A DNA stretch of 64,000 nucleotides from assembly GCF_019345525.1 (NCBI RefSeq), contig NZ_JAHKRA010000001.1, positions 1 to 64,000 on the forward strand. The letters run 5' to 3'. This document shows positions 1 through 9,278 of this stretch, piece after piece. A model generated the notes under the pieces. That model searched no databases. It was not told where the DNA came from and saw only the letters and a list, made by a program, of their open reading frames with translations. The stretch is from Flavobacterium sp. NKUCC04_CG (GTDB lineage: Bacteria; Bacteroidota; Bacteroidia; Flavobacteriales; Flavobacteriaceae). Each line of letters begins with the position of its first letter. The stretch's first letter is position 1. A program made the position numbers and the translations under genes.

Positions 1-2135
1 GGTTTCAGCAGCTTTTACCAATTCGGTGATGTCGATAATCTGAACTACGCCGTTTTCGTCGTAATACACAAAATTATCTCCGTCGTAAGTCACGTTACCT
101 TCTACCTTGGTTAAATATTCATTAAGAATGTTTTGAACCGTGGTGTTGTTGATGATTTCCTCGAATTTGTTGGTCACATCGGCAATGACGTTGATTTCAA
201 CTTTGTCTCCTGCCTCATTTTCGTAAGTATAGACACGGGAAGTAGCGTCTTGAACGATGGTCGTTACGGTTTCAGCAGCTTTTACCAATTCGGTGATGTC
301 GATAATCTGAACTACGCCGTTTTCGTCGTAATACACAAAATTATCTCCGTCGTAAGTCACGTTACCTTCTACCTTGGTCAAATATTCGTTAAGAATGTTT
401 TGAACCGTGGTGTTGTTGATGATGTCTTCGAATTTGTTCGTAACATCAGCAATGACGTTGATTTCAACTTTGTCTCCTGCCTCATTTTCGTAAGTATAGA
501 CACGGGAAGTAGCGTCTTGAACGATGGTCGTTACGGTTTCAGCCGCTTTTACCAATTCGGTGATATCAATAATCTGAACTACGCCGTTTTCGTCGTAATA
601 CACAAAATTATCTCCGTCGTAAGTCACGTTACCTTCAACCTTAGTCAAATATTCGTTAAGTATGTTTTGAACCGTGGTGTTGTTGATGATGTCTTCGAAT
701 TTGTTGGTCACATCGGCAATGACATTGATATCAAATGTGGCTCCTGCCTCATTTTCGTAAGTATAGACACGGGAAGTAGCATCTTGTACGATGGTCGTTA
801 CGGTTTCAGCCGCTTTTACCAATTCGGTGATATCGATAATCTGAACTACGCCGTTTTCGTCGTAATACACAAAATTATCTCCGTCGTAAGTCACATTACC
901 TTCTACCTTGGTCAAATATTCATTAAGTATGTTTTGAACCGTGGTGTTGTTGATGATGTCTTCGAATTTGTTCGTAACATCAGCAATCACGTTGATTTCA
1001 ACTTTGTCTCCTGCCTCATTTTCGTAAGTATAGACACGGGAAGTAGCGTCTTGAACGATGGTCGTTACGGTTTCAGCCGCTTTTACCAATTCGGTGATGT
1101 CGATAATCTGAACTACGCCGTTTTCGTCGTAATACACAAAATTATCTCCGTCGTAAGTCACGTTACCTTCTACCTTGGTCAAATATTCGTTAAGTATGTT
1201 TTGAACCGTGGTGTTGTTGATGATGTCTTCGAATTTGTTGGTTACATCGGCAATGACGTTGATATCAAATGTGGCTCCTGCCTCATTTTCGTAAGTATAG
1301 ACACGGGTAGTAGCATCTTGTACGATGGTCGTTACGGTTTCAGCCGCTTTTACCAATTCGGTGATATCAATAATCTGAACTACGCCGTTTTCGTCGTAAT
1401 ACACAAAATTATCTCCGTCGTAAGTCACGTTCCCTTCAACCTTGGTCAAATATTCGTTAAGAATGTTTTGAACCGTGGTGTTGTTGATGATGTCTTCGAA
1501 TTTGTTGGTTACATCGGCGATTACGTTGATATCAAATGTGTCTCCAGCCTCATTTTCGTAAGTATAGACACGTGTAGTAGCATTTTGAGCAATGGTCGTT
1601 ACGGTTTCAGCCGCTTTTACCAATTCGGTGATATCAATAATCTGAACTACGCCGTTTTCGTCGTAATACACAAAGTTATCTCCGTCGTAAGTCACATTAC
1701 CTTCTACCTTAGTCAAATATTCGTTAAGAATGTTTTGAACCGTGGTGTTGTTGATGATGTCTTCGAATTTGTTGGTTACATCGGCAATGACGTTAATATC
1801 AAATGTGGCTCCAGCCTCATTTTCGTAAGTATAGACACGGGTCGTAGCATTTTGAGCAATGGTCGTTACGGTTTCAGCATCTTTTACTAAATCGGTAATA
1901 TTGATGATTTGTAAAACACCGTTTTCATCATAATAGTTGAAATTGGTACCATCATACGTTACATTTCCCTCTATTTTTGTGATGTATTGGTTTAAGATAT
2001 CTTGAACTGTGGTGTTGTTTATGATCTCCTCGAATTTGTTGGTTACATCGGCAATGACGTTGATATCAACTGTTGCTCCAGCCTCATTTTCGTAAGTATA
2101 GATACGGGTAGTAGCATCTTGAACGATGGTCGTTA
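1..2135 (-). repeat. Tandem array of 267-bp coding repeats, 8 periods in window
   Basis: The motif acggtttcag recurs at 266, 533, 800, 1067, 1334, 1601, 1868 and 2135, exactly 267 bp apart, and the window begins two bases into the preceding copy. The period is a multiple of three, so each unit adds 89 residues without shifting frame. Units at the 3' side of the gene are nearly identical in DNA sequence; the unit nearest the N-terminus (about 1868-2134) has diverged most. Units come in subtypes at one position (ttcaactttgtctcc versus atatcaaatgtggctcc), partly alternating, which points to duplication of multi-unit blocks. Confidence 0.95.
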
Positions 2136-2553
2136 CGGTTTCAGGGCTTGCGATATCCGATAGTAAAACGGAAACCACTTCTCCTTCACTATCCTCTAAA
2201 ACCAACGCTCCATTAATAACGCTTAACTTAACGTTACTCGTATTTAAGAGCAAAGCAGTATCTTGGTCGCTGATTATTCGAGTCCATCTGTCTCTAAACC
2301 AGTAAAAGTAACCCGGTCTAATAGCTGCTGTATCGGTTGTATTGTATACAAGCAAACTCTCTACATTTCCATTTTGAATTGTGGCGTTGTCTGTAACACT
2401 GCTTAAAGCAATTTGAGGGATTAAAATCCCCTTGTCTGTCGATCGAACATCTAATTGAGATGACTTATGGGGATAATGAGTACCTACACCTACTTGCGAA
2501 TACATCATACCACTTACAAATAAGGCTGCTAAGGGAAGTAATTTTTTCTTCAT
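1..2553 (-). CDS. Secreted tandem-repeat surface protein, partial (C-terminus beyond left edge)
   Basis: An open minus-strand frame runs from the ATG at 2551-2553 to the window edge without a stop, giving 851 codons. It starts with a Sec signal peptide (MKKKLLPLAALF, cleavage after about MMYSQ), followed by a VGVGTHYPHKSSQLDV segment and a region of about 140 residues ending in YFYWFRDRWTRI. This N-terminal layout is familiar from flavobacterial secreted repeat proteins. From about residue 140 onward the protein consists of 89-residue units containing TYENEAG, FDINVIADVTNKFE, NNTTVQNILNEYLTKVEGNV and FVYYDENGVVQIIDITELVK. It is probably exported and surface-exposed, perhaps as an adhesin or filament. 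That role is inference, since no binding domain is visible and the C-terminus is missing. A long plus-strand frame over the same bases is only the antisense of the repeats. Confidence 0.85.
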   Translation of the reverse strand, partial: MKKKLLPLAALFVSGMMYSQVGVGTHYPHKSSQLDVRSTDKGILIPQIALSSVTDNATIQNGNVESLLVYNTTDTAAIRPGYFYWFRDRWTRIISDQDTALLLNTSNVKLSVINGALVLEDSEGEVVSVLLSDIASPETVTTIVQDATTRIYTYENEAGATVDINVIADVTNKFEEIINNTTVQDILNQYITKIEGNVTYDGTNFNYYDENGVLQIINITDLVKDAETVTTIAQNATTRVYTYENEAGATFDINVIADVTNKFEDIINNTTVQNILNEYLTKVEGNVTYDGDNFVYYDENGVVQIIDITELVKAAETVTTIAQNATTRVYTYENEAGDTFDINVIADVTNKFEDIINNTTVQNILNEYLTKVEGNVTYDGDNFVYYDENGVVQIIDITELVKAAETVTTIVQDATTRVYTYENEAGATFDINVIADVTNKFEDIINNTTVQNILNEYLTKVEGNVTYDGDNFVYYDENGVVQIIDITELVKAAETVTTIVQDATSRVYTYENEAGDKVEINVIADVTNKFEDIINNTTVQNILNEYLTKVEGNVTYDGDNFVYYDENGVVQIIDITELVKAAETVTTIVQDATSRVYTYENEAGATFDINVIADVTNKFEDIINNTTVQNILNEYLTKVEGNVTYDGDNFVYYDENGVVQIIDITELVKAAETVTTIVQDATSRVYTYENEAGDKVEINVIADVTNKFEDIINNTTVQNILNEYLTKVEGNVTYDGDNFVYYDENGVVQIIDITELVKAAETVTTIVQDATSRVYTYENEAGDKVEINVIADVTNKFEEIINNTTVQNILNEYLTKVEGNVTYDGDNFVYYDENGVVQIIDITELVKAAET

Positions 2554-3638
2554 GTTGAAACAAATTATTTGAATTATTTTTCCGTTTTTCCTAAAGTAAT
2601 AAGACCATCCATGCTCTTTATAGTAAAGAATAACTAACAAATCACATTTTTGATAAAACAATCACCATTTTCGATTATTAATACTTTAGAATGCGAATTT
2701 GGCGCTTATTTAAGAGAAATATGTGTCATATTGATGGCTGAATGTAGGTCTAATAATTTGGGACAATCGTAAAAATCAGCTGTTTACAAAAAAAATGAAG
2801 GATATAAAATGAAAATAAAAAAAAACGGTAGCTTTTATAAATTTTCTAGTACTTTAACCAGTTAATTCGAATAAATATGTTTTATATTCATCTTAAAGAA
2901 TTCTATAATTTATCATCCATTCTCGATTATTTAATCTTAGATGTACAAATCGAGACTTTTTTGTCTTTATCTGCTTTAAAAAAAAACTTTAAAATAGCGC
3001 AAAAAACACCTTCCTATTCATTATGTTTATAAAAAGGCAAATAAAAGACAGATTTCAGCAACAACTGGCCCCATTATTATATTTAAAAAATAAATTAAAA
3101 ATTAATTTATTTACTAAATTTTTAAACATAACACAATTAAGAACTTATTCTCTACTTTATTCATTTCTTTAAAATGTGGCCAAAGTCATTCTTTAGTGGA
3201 GACTCTACTAGCTCGCTCTATGGTTCAGGTCTTTTTTTCAAGGAGTATATTGCTTTCACATAAAAAGACCTGGAAAAGGCTCGCGCATACAGACCATCCT
3301 ATTGTGTACTCCCAATAATCTTTAGTTTTGCGAATCACAGAGGTTTTAATCACCTATTTGTGTATATCACCGCTATTTCTAATCCAGCAAGATACGCTAT
3401 CGAAAAACCACAGTATTCCCGTTTGTCCATCAAAATTTAAAGGGACTGGTTTGCAATGCCAGTTAAAATCACTCCGCAAAGTCAATGGCTCACAACTTAT
3501 AAAAAGTGTGTTGTTGTTTGCGTTGCAAAACGATTTTTAAAAGATTGTTCCTGTGCTTTTATCACTTTAAGAAAACAAAAACAATATCCCTTGGTTTAGA
3601 AAAAGCTACAAGCCGTTTGTAATTTCAGTAAAAAACAA
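2554..3638. other. Gene-poor AT-rich intergenic tract
   Basis: About 1.1 kb upstream of the repeat-protein gene holds no frame with a recognisable product or signal peptide. The part near 2554-2700 should contain the promoter of the repeat protein, but I could not fix a convincing TAnnTTTG element. A 10-bp inverted repeat (aggtcttttt at 3227-3236, aaaaagacct at 3262-3271) is the only structure noticed. A 70-codon plus-strand frame at 3328-3540 has no family resemblance and was not called. The sequence may be a decayed gene. Confidence 0.5.
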
Positions 3639-3667
3639 AAGGCCGTCTCGATTTACGAGACAGCCTT
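3639..3667 (-). terminator. Rho-independent terminator downstream of the secreted protein at 3752-4276
   Basis: On the minus strand a 12-bp stem with one G-U wobble (AAGGCTGTCTCG / CGAGACGGCCTT) closes a 5-nt loop and is followed by TTTTGTTTTTT. It lies about 85 bp after the stop of the 174-residue gene and fits as the end of that two-gene operon. Confidence 0.8.
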
Positions 3668-3751
3668 ATACGTTTTTAACTTAAGTAAAAATTTTATTTT
3701 CATGAGTTAAAAAACAAAACTTATAAATAACTTTTAGAAAAAGCAAAGTGA

Positions 3752-4276
3752 TTAACTAACAATAAAATAGGTATTTGTTCCACCAATAGTAAAAAAACTA
3801 GCGTAAGTATATTGCGCTTGGGAATAACTGTCAAGACCATGACAGGCTATAGTCTCGGGTAATCCAAGATGCGTACCTTCTGTTATTCCAGTACCAAATA
3901 TATCGATTTTAAAAGCAACGCGATTCCAAGCAACTAAAGAAGCATAGGCTTGCGCTTGTGCAGGGAGAATCGTATTGACTGGCCCTCCTATACTGGTTTG
4001 CAATGTAAATCGTAGTCCGGTGCTAAACGCGCTAAAAGCAGCAAAATTATTATAGGTTACTGCTGAAGCTGTATTAGGACCTATATCCATATAGCCCGCC
4101 CAAGCACTTAAATTGTCTTGCGTACCCAATTCTGGGTAACACGAAGTCGTATTTGCTGCATATCCCTTAAAATGTAAGAGGTCGTTACTCGTTCCGTTAA
4201 TAATTGTTAATGAACCTAAGGCATTAGCCTGATTTACAAAAAAACAAGTGATCGCAAGTAAAAATATTTTTTTCAT
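3752..4276 (-). CDS. Hypothetical secreted protein
   Basis: This is a 174-residue protein with a Sec signal peptide (MKKIFLLAITCFFVNQANA) and no other hydrophobic segment, so it is probably periplasmic or secreted. The mature part is rich in small and polar residues with a beta-like pattern (LGSLTIINGTSNDLLHFKGY) and has two cysteines (C42 region and ACHGLDS) that could form a disulfide. I do not recognise a family. The gene starts 3 bp after the stop of the lipoprotein gene upstream, so the two form one transcription unit closed by the hairpin at 3639-3667. They may work together at the cell envelope; that is inference from spacing only. Confidence 0.7.
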   Translation of the reverse strand: MKKIFLLAITCFFVNQANALGSLTIINGTSNDLLHFKGYAANTTSCYPELGTQDNLSAWAGYMDIGPNTASAVTYNNFAAFSAFSTGLRFTLQTSIGGPVNTILPAQAQAYASLVAWNRVAFKIDIFGTGITEGTHLGLPETIACHGLDSYSQAQYTYASFFTIGGTNTYFIVS

Positions 4277-4279
4277 AAT

Positions 4280-4666
4280 TTAGTTGTTGTTGATTAATGA
4301 TACATAGACTTTAAATCCAAGATTAATAACTTTATCTCTTTCGTGATTGGTAAGAGCAAGGAAGGTGGCATCGTCCATTCCGGAGGCATAAATCAGTTCT
4401 TTCGCAGGGGCATATAATCGCTCCTTATTACCATCCGAAAGTTCGGACCCCAACACTAATCGTTCCTCAGCTGTAGGCTGATTCTCGGGTAAATTAATCC
4501 ATTTTAAGGCTTTCTTAAAATTAGTAATCTGATCATTAATGTCTTTAGATTGCAATTTTTCTGTGTTGATGTCGTTGCTTTCATCAGTTGATTTGGGCTC
4601 GTCGCTACAAGACGTAAAGCCGCACATTAGCACAGTTAAAAATGCGGAAATAATAAATTTTTTCAT
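4280..4666 (-). CDS. Hypothetical lipoprotein
   Basis: A 128-residue protein begins with MKKFIISAFLTVLMCGFTSC, a type II signal peptide whose lipobox is FTSC. The next residues (SDEPKSTDES) form the acidic linker common in Bacteroidota lipoproteins, where S-D-E-type residues after the cysteine can favour surface export. The rest is a small, probably helical domain (about 50-128) with QITNFKKALKWINLPE and YAPAKELIYASGM. No family is recognised. It is the first gene of a two-gene unit with the secreted protein at 3752-4276. An upstream AT-rich stretch (4667-4980) must carry the promoter. Confidence 0.72.
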   Translation of the reverse strand: MKKFIISAFLTVLMCGFTSCSDEPKSTDESNDINTEKLQSKDINDQITNFKKALKWINLPENQPTAEERLVLGSELSDGNKERLYAPAKELIYASGMDDATFLALTNHERDKVINLGFKVYVSLINNN

Positions 4667-5064
4667 AATTTTAAGTTTTTGATTATATAAACATACAATT
4701 ATTTACGCAGAAACAATAACGTTTTGTTAATTTTATTTTACAACAACCTTAACTATTGTCTTTTTAATAATTTCAAAACATACTCAATATAAATCCTAAA
4801 AAACAATAAAAACACACGGTAAACAGACAAAACTTTACTATAAACCATATAATAAAACGGTAGTACACCTAATAATACATTGTTGTAGTTCCGTTGTTCG
4901 AGAAGTTATAAAAACGGACATAGCTAATTTCAAGCTCTTTTATCGTTAAAATACTTGGCTGTGGTATTCGGAAAAACGGGCACAAAAAAAGCCGTCCCCA
5001 ATGCGAGACGGCTTTTGATTTAAATACTATAATTACTTAAAAATCCATGTATTGATATTTTACA
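4667..5064. other. Intergenic region with promoter side of lipoprotein operon and a terminator
   Basis: This 398-bp region contains no plausible gene. It holds the terminator of the aminotransferase gene (4987-5016) and, nearer 4667, the presumed promoter of the lipoprotein operon, which I could not place exactly. Confidence 0.5.
4987..5016 (-). terminator. Rho-independent terminator of the PglE-like gene
   Basis: The perfect 10-bp stem AAAAGCCGTC / GACGGCTTTT on the minus strand is followed by a run of T. It lies about 50 bp after the aminotransferase stop codon. Confidence 0.85.
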
Positions 5065-6198
5065 CTAAGCGAAAAAACTGCGTATAGCCGTTGCAATTCG
5101 GTGTAATTCATCTTCTTCTAAATTAGAGCCAGAAGGTAAGCACAGACCTGTTTTAAACAAATCTTCTGCTACTTGACCACCATAATAGGCCGAACCTTCA
5201 AAAACAGGCTGTAGGTGCATGGGTTTCCAAAGCGGTCTTGACTCAATTTGGTCTTCCAATAAATGCAATCTTAGTTGTTCTGCTGTTTTTCCACAAATCT
5301 TTTCGTCTAAAGTAATGCAACTCAACCAATGGTTGGAGAAAAAATCAGCTGATGGTTCAACAAATACCGTAACTCCTGCAATATCTTGAAACAGTTGGCG
5401 GTAAAAAGAATTGTTGGCTCTGCGTTGTTGTACACGATCGGCCAATACTTCCATTTGTCCTCTACCTATACCCGCTGCAATATTACTCATACGGTAATTG
5501 TAACCGATTTGTGAATGCTGATAATGCGGTGCGTCATCACGTGCTTGAGTAGAAAGAAAAACCGCTTTATCCTTCGCTGCTTTGGTCTGACAAACCAAGG
5601 CACCACCACCTGAAGTGGTAATGATTTTATTGCCGTTAAAACTCAAAACACCAAAATCGCCAAAAGTACCACAGTTGACGCCTTTATAAGTACTACCCAA
5701 ACCTTCAGCGGCATCCTCCACTACGGGAATGTCGTATTTTTTAGCTACTGCATGTATTTCTGTCACCTTATACGGCATACCATACAAATGCACGGCAATA
5801 ATCGCTTTGGGTTTTATTCCTTGAGCTATTCGATCTTGTATCGCTTCCTCTAAGGCTATAGGACATAAATTCCATGTGTCTTTTTCACTGTCGATAAATA
5901 CCGGAGTAGCGCCACAATAGGCTATCGGGTTGGCCGAAGCCGAAAAAGTCATAGTCTGACAAATTACTTCATCACCCGCTTTTACCCCCAATTCGATCAA
6001 AGCCAAATGCAATGCCGCTGTTCCACTATTCAACGCTGCTACAAAATATTTTTTATTTAAAAAGGACGCTAAGTCCTTTTCAAAATAATCTAAGCAATGT
6101 CCCTGTGCGGTAATCCAATTCATTTCAATAGCTTCACGAATATAATGCAATTCATTTCCTCCCATATGGGGAGAAGACAACCAAATTTTTGAATTCAT
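5065..6198 (-). CDS. PglE-like PLP-dependent sugar 4-aminotransferase (DegT/DnrJ/EryC1/StrS family)
   Basis: The 377-residue length and motif order match the DegT family: LSSPHMGGNEL at the N-terminus, ALNSGTAALHLAL (cofactor phosphate binding), EDAAEGLGS, and FNGNKIITTSGGG with K191 as the expected Schiff-base lysine. The motifs HMGGNEL, NGNKIITTSGGG, STQARD and SRPLWKPMH closely resemble Campylobacter PglE, which aminates UDP-4-keto-6-deoxy-GlcNAc on the way to UDP-bacillosamine. A role in making an amino-deoxy sugar for the nearby polysaccharide is therefore likely. The partner acetyltransferase (PglD-like) is at 11082-11558, separated by regulators and nagB; no PglF-type 4,6-dehydratase is in the window. 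The gene is monocistronic with its own terminator. Confidence 0.88.
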   Translation of the reverse strand: MNSKIWLSSPHMGGNELHYIREAIEMNWITAQGHCLDYFEKDLASFLNKKYFVAALNSGTAALHLALIELGVKAGDEVICQTMTFSASANPIAYCGATPVFIDSEKDTWNLCPIALEEAIQDRIAQGIKPKAIIAVHLYGMPYKVTEIHAVAKKYDIPVVEDAAEGLGSTYKGVNCGTFGDFGVLSFNGNKIITTSGGGALVCQTKAAKDKAVFLSTQARDDAPHYQHSQIGYNYRMSNIAAGIGRGQMEVLADRVQQRRANNSFYRQLFQDIAGVTVFVEPSADFFSNHWLSCITLDEKICGKTAEQLRLHLLEDQIESRPLWKPMHLQPVFEGSAYYGGQVAEDLFKTGLCLPSGSNLEEDELHRIATAIRSFFA

Positions 6199-7828
6199 TT
6201 TCTGCTTATTTTGGAGATCTAAAGATAATGTTAAATTTTAAAACCTAAAATAGATTTTTAAGGCTTGTTCCTTTTATGTAGCGGCTTTATTGCAATGCAA
6301 TTTACAGACCTCTATTTTCATACTGGGCTAGAAATAGCAGAAAACAATAAAAATACGAACGTGAAACAGCTGGCGAATACCGTCTGTATAGTTGGAATAA
6401 TTTGCGGCTGTTTAGCCGCTTAGTCCTCTGTAGGATATATGCAAATCTAAAGGCCTTTTGAGCCCTTTCTGCAACGGAATCAGAACATCCGGCTTAGTAG
6501 TCACAATTGGCATCGATGACAGTTTTTATCGCAGTAGTAAAAAAAAACCTTCTCTATTCCCACTACCATGGATTATAGAGAAGGTAAAATACTACGCTGC
6601 TTCTAAGTTCCTCTCGAGTCCTTAGACCCGTACATTTCAGTCTAAAACTATTCTACTTAAATATTTATATCATGAAAAAACAACTGAAATGAACGTGACG
6701 TAGATTTAAGAAAACAAATTCTCAAAAAGCAAGGAATTACATAAATGGCTAGTTTAAAAAACCCTTGAGACCGTTTTACAAATTCATAAAATTGTTGGCG
6801 AAAAAAACCAGATTTTAACTTACAGTAAATCCACTATCGTTCTTCGCATTTATCTAACGCTTATACGCGATTGTCGAGATTATTATTTTAGAGGCTGTCG
6901 CCTTTTTCGTTTTAAAAAACGTGAGCACCACTGCCTTAAGACACTCGGCTTATCTACCGGCCGTGGTAACTCACGCAACATCCGCAATATCAATTTAAAA
7001 TCTCCATTGTTATTAACAACAGGCTTTATTCGAGATTCTAAAATTGCTTTTTAGCATAGGCATTTACACAGAGTCGCTATTGTATAAAACCCGTACTATT
7101 AAGGATAGACGTAGGAACCTTAATTCCCAAAATCGCTGTACAGACCCATGCTAGCGTGTTAAAACATCGGCAAGCCCAGCGCTTAAAATAATGAATGTCG
7201 TTTCCCTTACAAACATTGCGAATTTTAATCAAAAAATATAAAAAAATGAGCATTCTCATTAAAGACGTGCAAACAAACTCCCTTGCGCTTGTAAAATATT
7301 TCAAATAAAAGCTATAAATCAAGCTCCTAACATCGAATTTCGGGCATTGGCTCGTTATTCCATTTTTAATTTTATTATATAACAAATACGTCGTTACTTT
7401 CGTTGTATTCATCTACAAAAAGCATCCCTTTCAAAGCAGCTCTTTTACTTAACGAAAAGTGATGCCTTCTACTCCTTTTATAGTCGCTTAGAACCGTTTT
7501 TTAAAGTATCTGTAGTTGGTTTAATAACAAGCATCACATTTAAAAAAAGCAAACCTTATTATCAGTTCCTACTTTAAACCTTAAAAAATGATGTAGAGCG
7601 AGCCTCCATAAGCGGTGTGCTTTATTTAGTCTATTGACGCCTCACATCAAAACAAGTACTAAAAGAACTTTTAACGTTGTAAACCTTATACCTACCTTAA
7701 CATTTTCACTCCCTAATCGCGGTATTTAGGATACCTTTATCGAACGTATTGAGTCAAAAATATAAAAAAAAATAAAAGTAACCTATAAGTGTCCTGATTT
7801 TTTTTGTTAAAATTCGAAATTTACTTTT
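6199..7828. other. 1.6-kb gene-free stretch, possibly decayed sequence
   Basis: No frame here gives a convincing protein. The longest, at 7077-7412 on the minus strand, has no signal, motif or family resemblance. The stretch ends in very AT-rich DNA before the XRE gene at 7829. The one clear structure is a terminator-like hairpin at 6548-6584 in minus-strand orientation. Its presence without a gene upstream suggests that a minus-strand gene once occupied part of 6600-7800 and has decayed. Confidence 0.45.
6548..6584 (-). terminator. Orphan terminator-like hairpin
   Basis: The arms CCTTCTCTAT (6548-6557) and ATAGAGAAGG (6575-6584) form a perfect 10-bp stem with a 17-nt loop. On the minus strand the stem is followed by nine or more T residues, as in an intrinsic terminator. 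The nearest intact minus-strand gene upstream is nagB, whose stop is 1.5 kb away. Confidence 0.65.
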
Positions 7829-8110
7829 ATGGATAAAGAGAACTTCAAAGAAGAAAACGAAGCACTGGGCTATCGCATCCGAGAACTCAGGGAAAGCTAT
7901 GTGAACGAAAAGATTTCACAAGAAGAATTGGGTCTAAAAACAGGGAACGCCAAAAAGACGATTGGCGCGATAGAACGTGGAACTACGAATCCCACTTACG
8001 AAACTTTACTCAAAATAAGTAAAGAGCTCGGTTTAAGCATTAATCAGTTGTTCGATTTTGATATGAAAAAATATATCGAATTATCCAAACAGTACAAGCG
8101 GGGCAAGTAA
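7829..8110 (+). CDS. Small XRE-family DNA-binding regulator
   Basis: This 93-residue protein consists of little more than a Cro/CI-type helix-turn-helix (about residues 10-70). It shows LGYRIRELRES, ISQEELGLKTGNAKKTIGAIERG and NPTYETLLKISKELGLSINQLFDF, which follow the standard XRE helix order with recognition-helix region KTGNAKKTIGAIE. The C-terminus is a short basic tail. It is probably a transcriptional regulator; its target is unknown. It converges on nagB, with 7 bp between the two stop codons, and is isolated upstream by the gene-free stretch. A T-rich segment precedes the ATG directly, so the promoter must be very close to the start. Confidence 0.8.
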   Translation: MDKENFKEENEALGYRIRELRESYVNEKISQEELGLKTGNAKKTIGAIERGTTNPTYETLLKISKELGLSINQLFDFDMKKYIELSKQYKRGK

Positions 8111-8117
8111 GTTTTAC

Positions 8118-8912
8118 TTAGGGATTCGTAACCGCTGAGCAGTAATTGGTGGCGAGTTGAGAAGCGGCTTCTTGATCCAAAACATATTCCACATTTTTAA
8201 ATTGCTGTAGAAAGGAAGCGGGAATATGGGACGATATCCCTCCTTCAAGGGCTTGTTGAATGATATCGGCTTTGCGTTGTGACAGGGCCAACAAAATGAT
8301 CTCCTTGGCCTGAGTAATGGTTTTGACACCCATAGTAATCGCCTGACTGGGAACGTGTTCTTTACCTCCAAAGTCGGCTATGGCGTCGGATATGGTTAGG
8401 TCGTTTAAATGCACCAAACGCGTTGTGGAATGCACTAAGGATCCCGGTTCGTTAAAACCGATATGCCCCGTACGTCCAATGCCCAACAACTGCAAATCCA
8501 ATCCACCAAAGTCCTGTATTTTCTTTTCATAAAGCGCACAGTGTGCCTGTACCGCCTCTAAATTCAACGTACCGTCAGGGATATGAATGTTTTCCGAAGG
8601 CATATCCACGTGGTTAAACAGGTTGACATTCATAAAAGAACGGTAGCTTTGTTCATCGACCGCTTGCATCGGATAATACTCATCCAAGTTAAAAGTCACC
8701 ACAGATTTAAAGCTCAATCCCTCATATTGATGCAATCGAATCAATTCTTTATATACCAATTTAGGCGTCGCTCCTGTAGCCAATCCCAAGACTGTTTTTT
8801 GACCTAATTCGCTCTTTTTTACGATTAAAGATGCGATGCGCCCCGCCACATAAAGAGATGCTGTTTCACTATTGGGATATACTTTTATAAATTTTTCTTC
8901 TTGATTATTCAA
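8118..8912 (-). CDS. nagB: Glucosamine-6-phosphate deaminase
   Basis: A 264-residue protein of the NagB/sugar-isomerase family that converts glucosamine-6-phosphate to fructose-6-phosphate and ammonia in the cytosol. Diagnostic segments are LGLATGATPKLVYKEL (phosphate-binding loop), TFNLDEYYP with the catalytic Asp/Glu pair, LLGIGRTGHIGFNEPGS with the ring-opening histidine, and AITMGVKTITQAKEI. Length matches the short NagB form rather than the double-domain form of about 640 residues found in many Bacteroidota. It affects the amino-sugar supply, which makes sense beside a locus building amino-sugar polysaccharides. A good promoter lies at 8964-8994. Confidence 0.93.
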   Translation of the reverse strand: MNNQEEKFIKVYPNSETASLYVAGRIASLIVKKSELGQKTVLGLATGATPKLVYKELIRLHQYEGLSFKSVVTFNLDEYYPMQAVDEQSYRSFMNVNLFNHVDMPSENIHIPDGTLNLEAVQAHCALYEKKIQDFGGLDLQLLGIGRTGHIGFNEPGSLVHSTTRLVHLNDLTISDAIADFGGKEHVPSQAITMGVKTITQAKEIILLALSQRKADIIQQALEGGISSHIPASFLQQFKNVEYVLDQEAASQLATNYCSAVTNP

Positions 8913-8963
8913 TGGTTGGGGGGTTTAAATAAAACGTTCTTTGACATCATCGCAGCCTTCATT

Positions 8964-8994
8964 CAAAAATACAAAAAAAAACTAAAAAAAACAA
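8964..8994 (-). promoter_or_regulatory. Bacteroidota-type promoter of nagB
   Basis: On the minus strand TATTTTTG (8964-8971) matches the -7 consensus TAnnTTTG, and TTG (8992-8994) lies 20 nt upstream as the -33 element. The predicted start of transcription is about 45 bp before the nagB ATG. Confidence 0.7.
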
Positions 8995-9220
8995 TGTTCT
9001 AATCGCAAATAAGGCCCATTTAGTATAGGTTCTCCTTTTTTTTAAAGTCGGGTTAATTTCATTCGAACAGCTCGAATCCCTGCTATTCCTTCTAACATTT
9101 ACGCGTACAGTCCCCAAGCATTCACTAATTTATCTATCCGTATGGCTGTGTATTTTATTTGAAACCACCGACAGCGGGATACGATAGCGCAACACTCTCA
9201 CCAAGAAAGCTGTTAATCAT

Positions 9221-9251
9221 TTGTATATCTTATTTCAATCCGTTACTTTTG
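9221..9251 (+). promoter_or_regulatory. Promoter of the XRE/coiled-coil gene
   Basis: TACTTTTG (9244-9251) matches TAnnTTTG and TTG (9221-9223) lies 20 nt upstream. Transcription from here would begin near 9256, so upstream in-frame ATGs are excluded and translation should begin at 9279. Confidence 0.75.
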
Positions 9252-9278
9252 AGTAGTTACAATCCAAACGCAAAACTT

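Noticed and set aside
133..1890. Long plus-strand open frame of 585 codons with repeating residues
   Set aside because: It is the exact antisense of the repeat-protein gene. The minus strand has a start codon, signal peptide and continuous frame, and the plus strand has none of these.
3328..3540. 70-codon plus-strand frame
   Set aside because: No signal peptide, family resemblance or convincing promoter; likely chance.
7077..7412. 111-codon minus-strand frame in the empty stretch
   Set aside because: Composition is unusual (many C, F and Y), it has no motif and lies in AT-rich possibly decayed DNA.
9060..9100. A short stretch resembling a tRNA T-arm near 9070
   Set aside because: No cloverleaf could be built and no 3' acceptor arm is present.
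9159..9278. Upstream extension of the XRE regulator
   Set aside because: The promoter at 9221-9251 lies inside it, so it would not be in the transcript.
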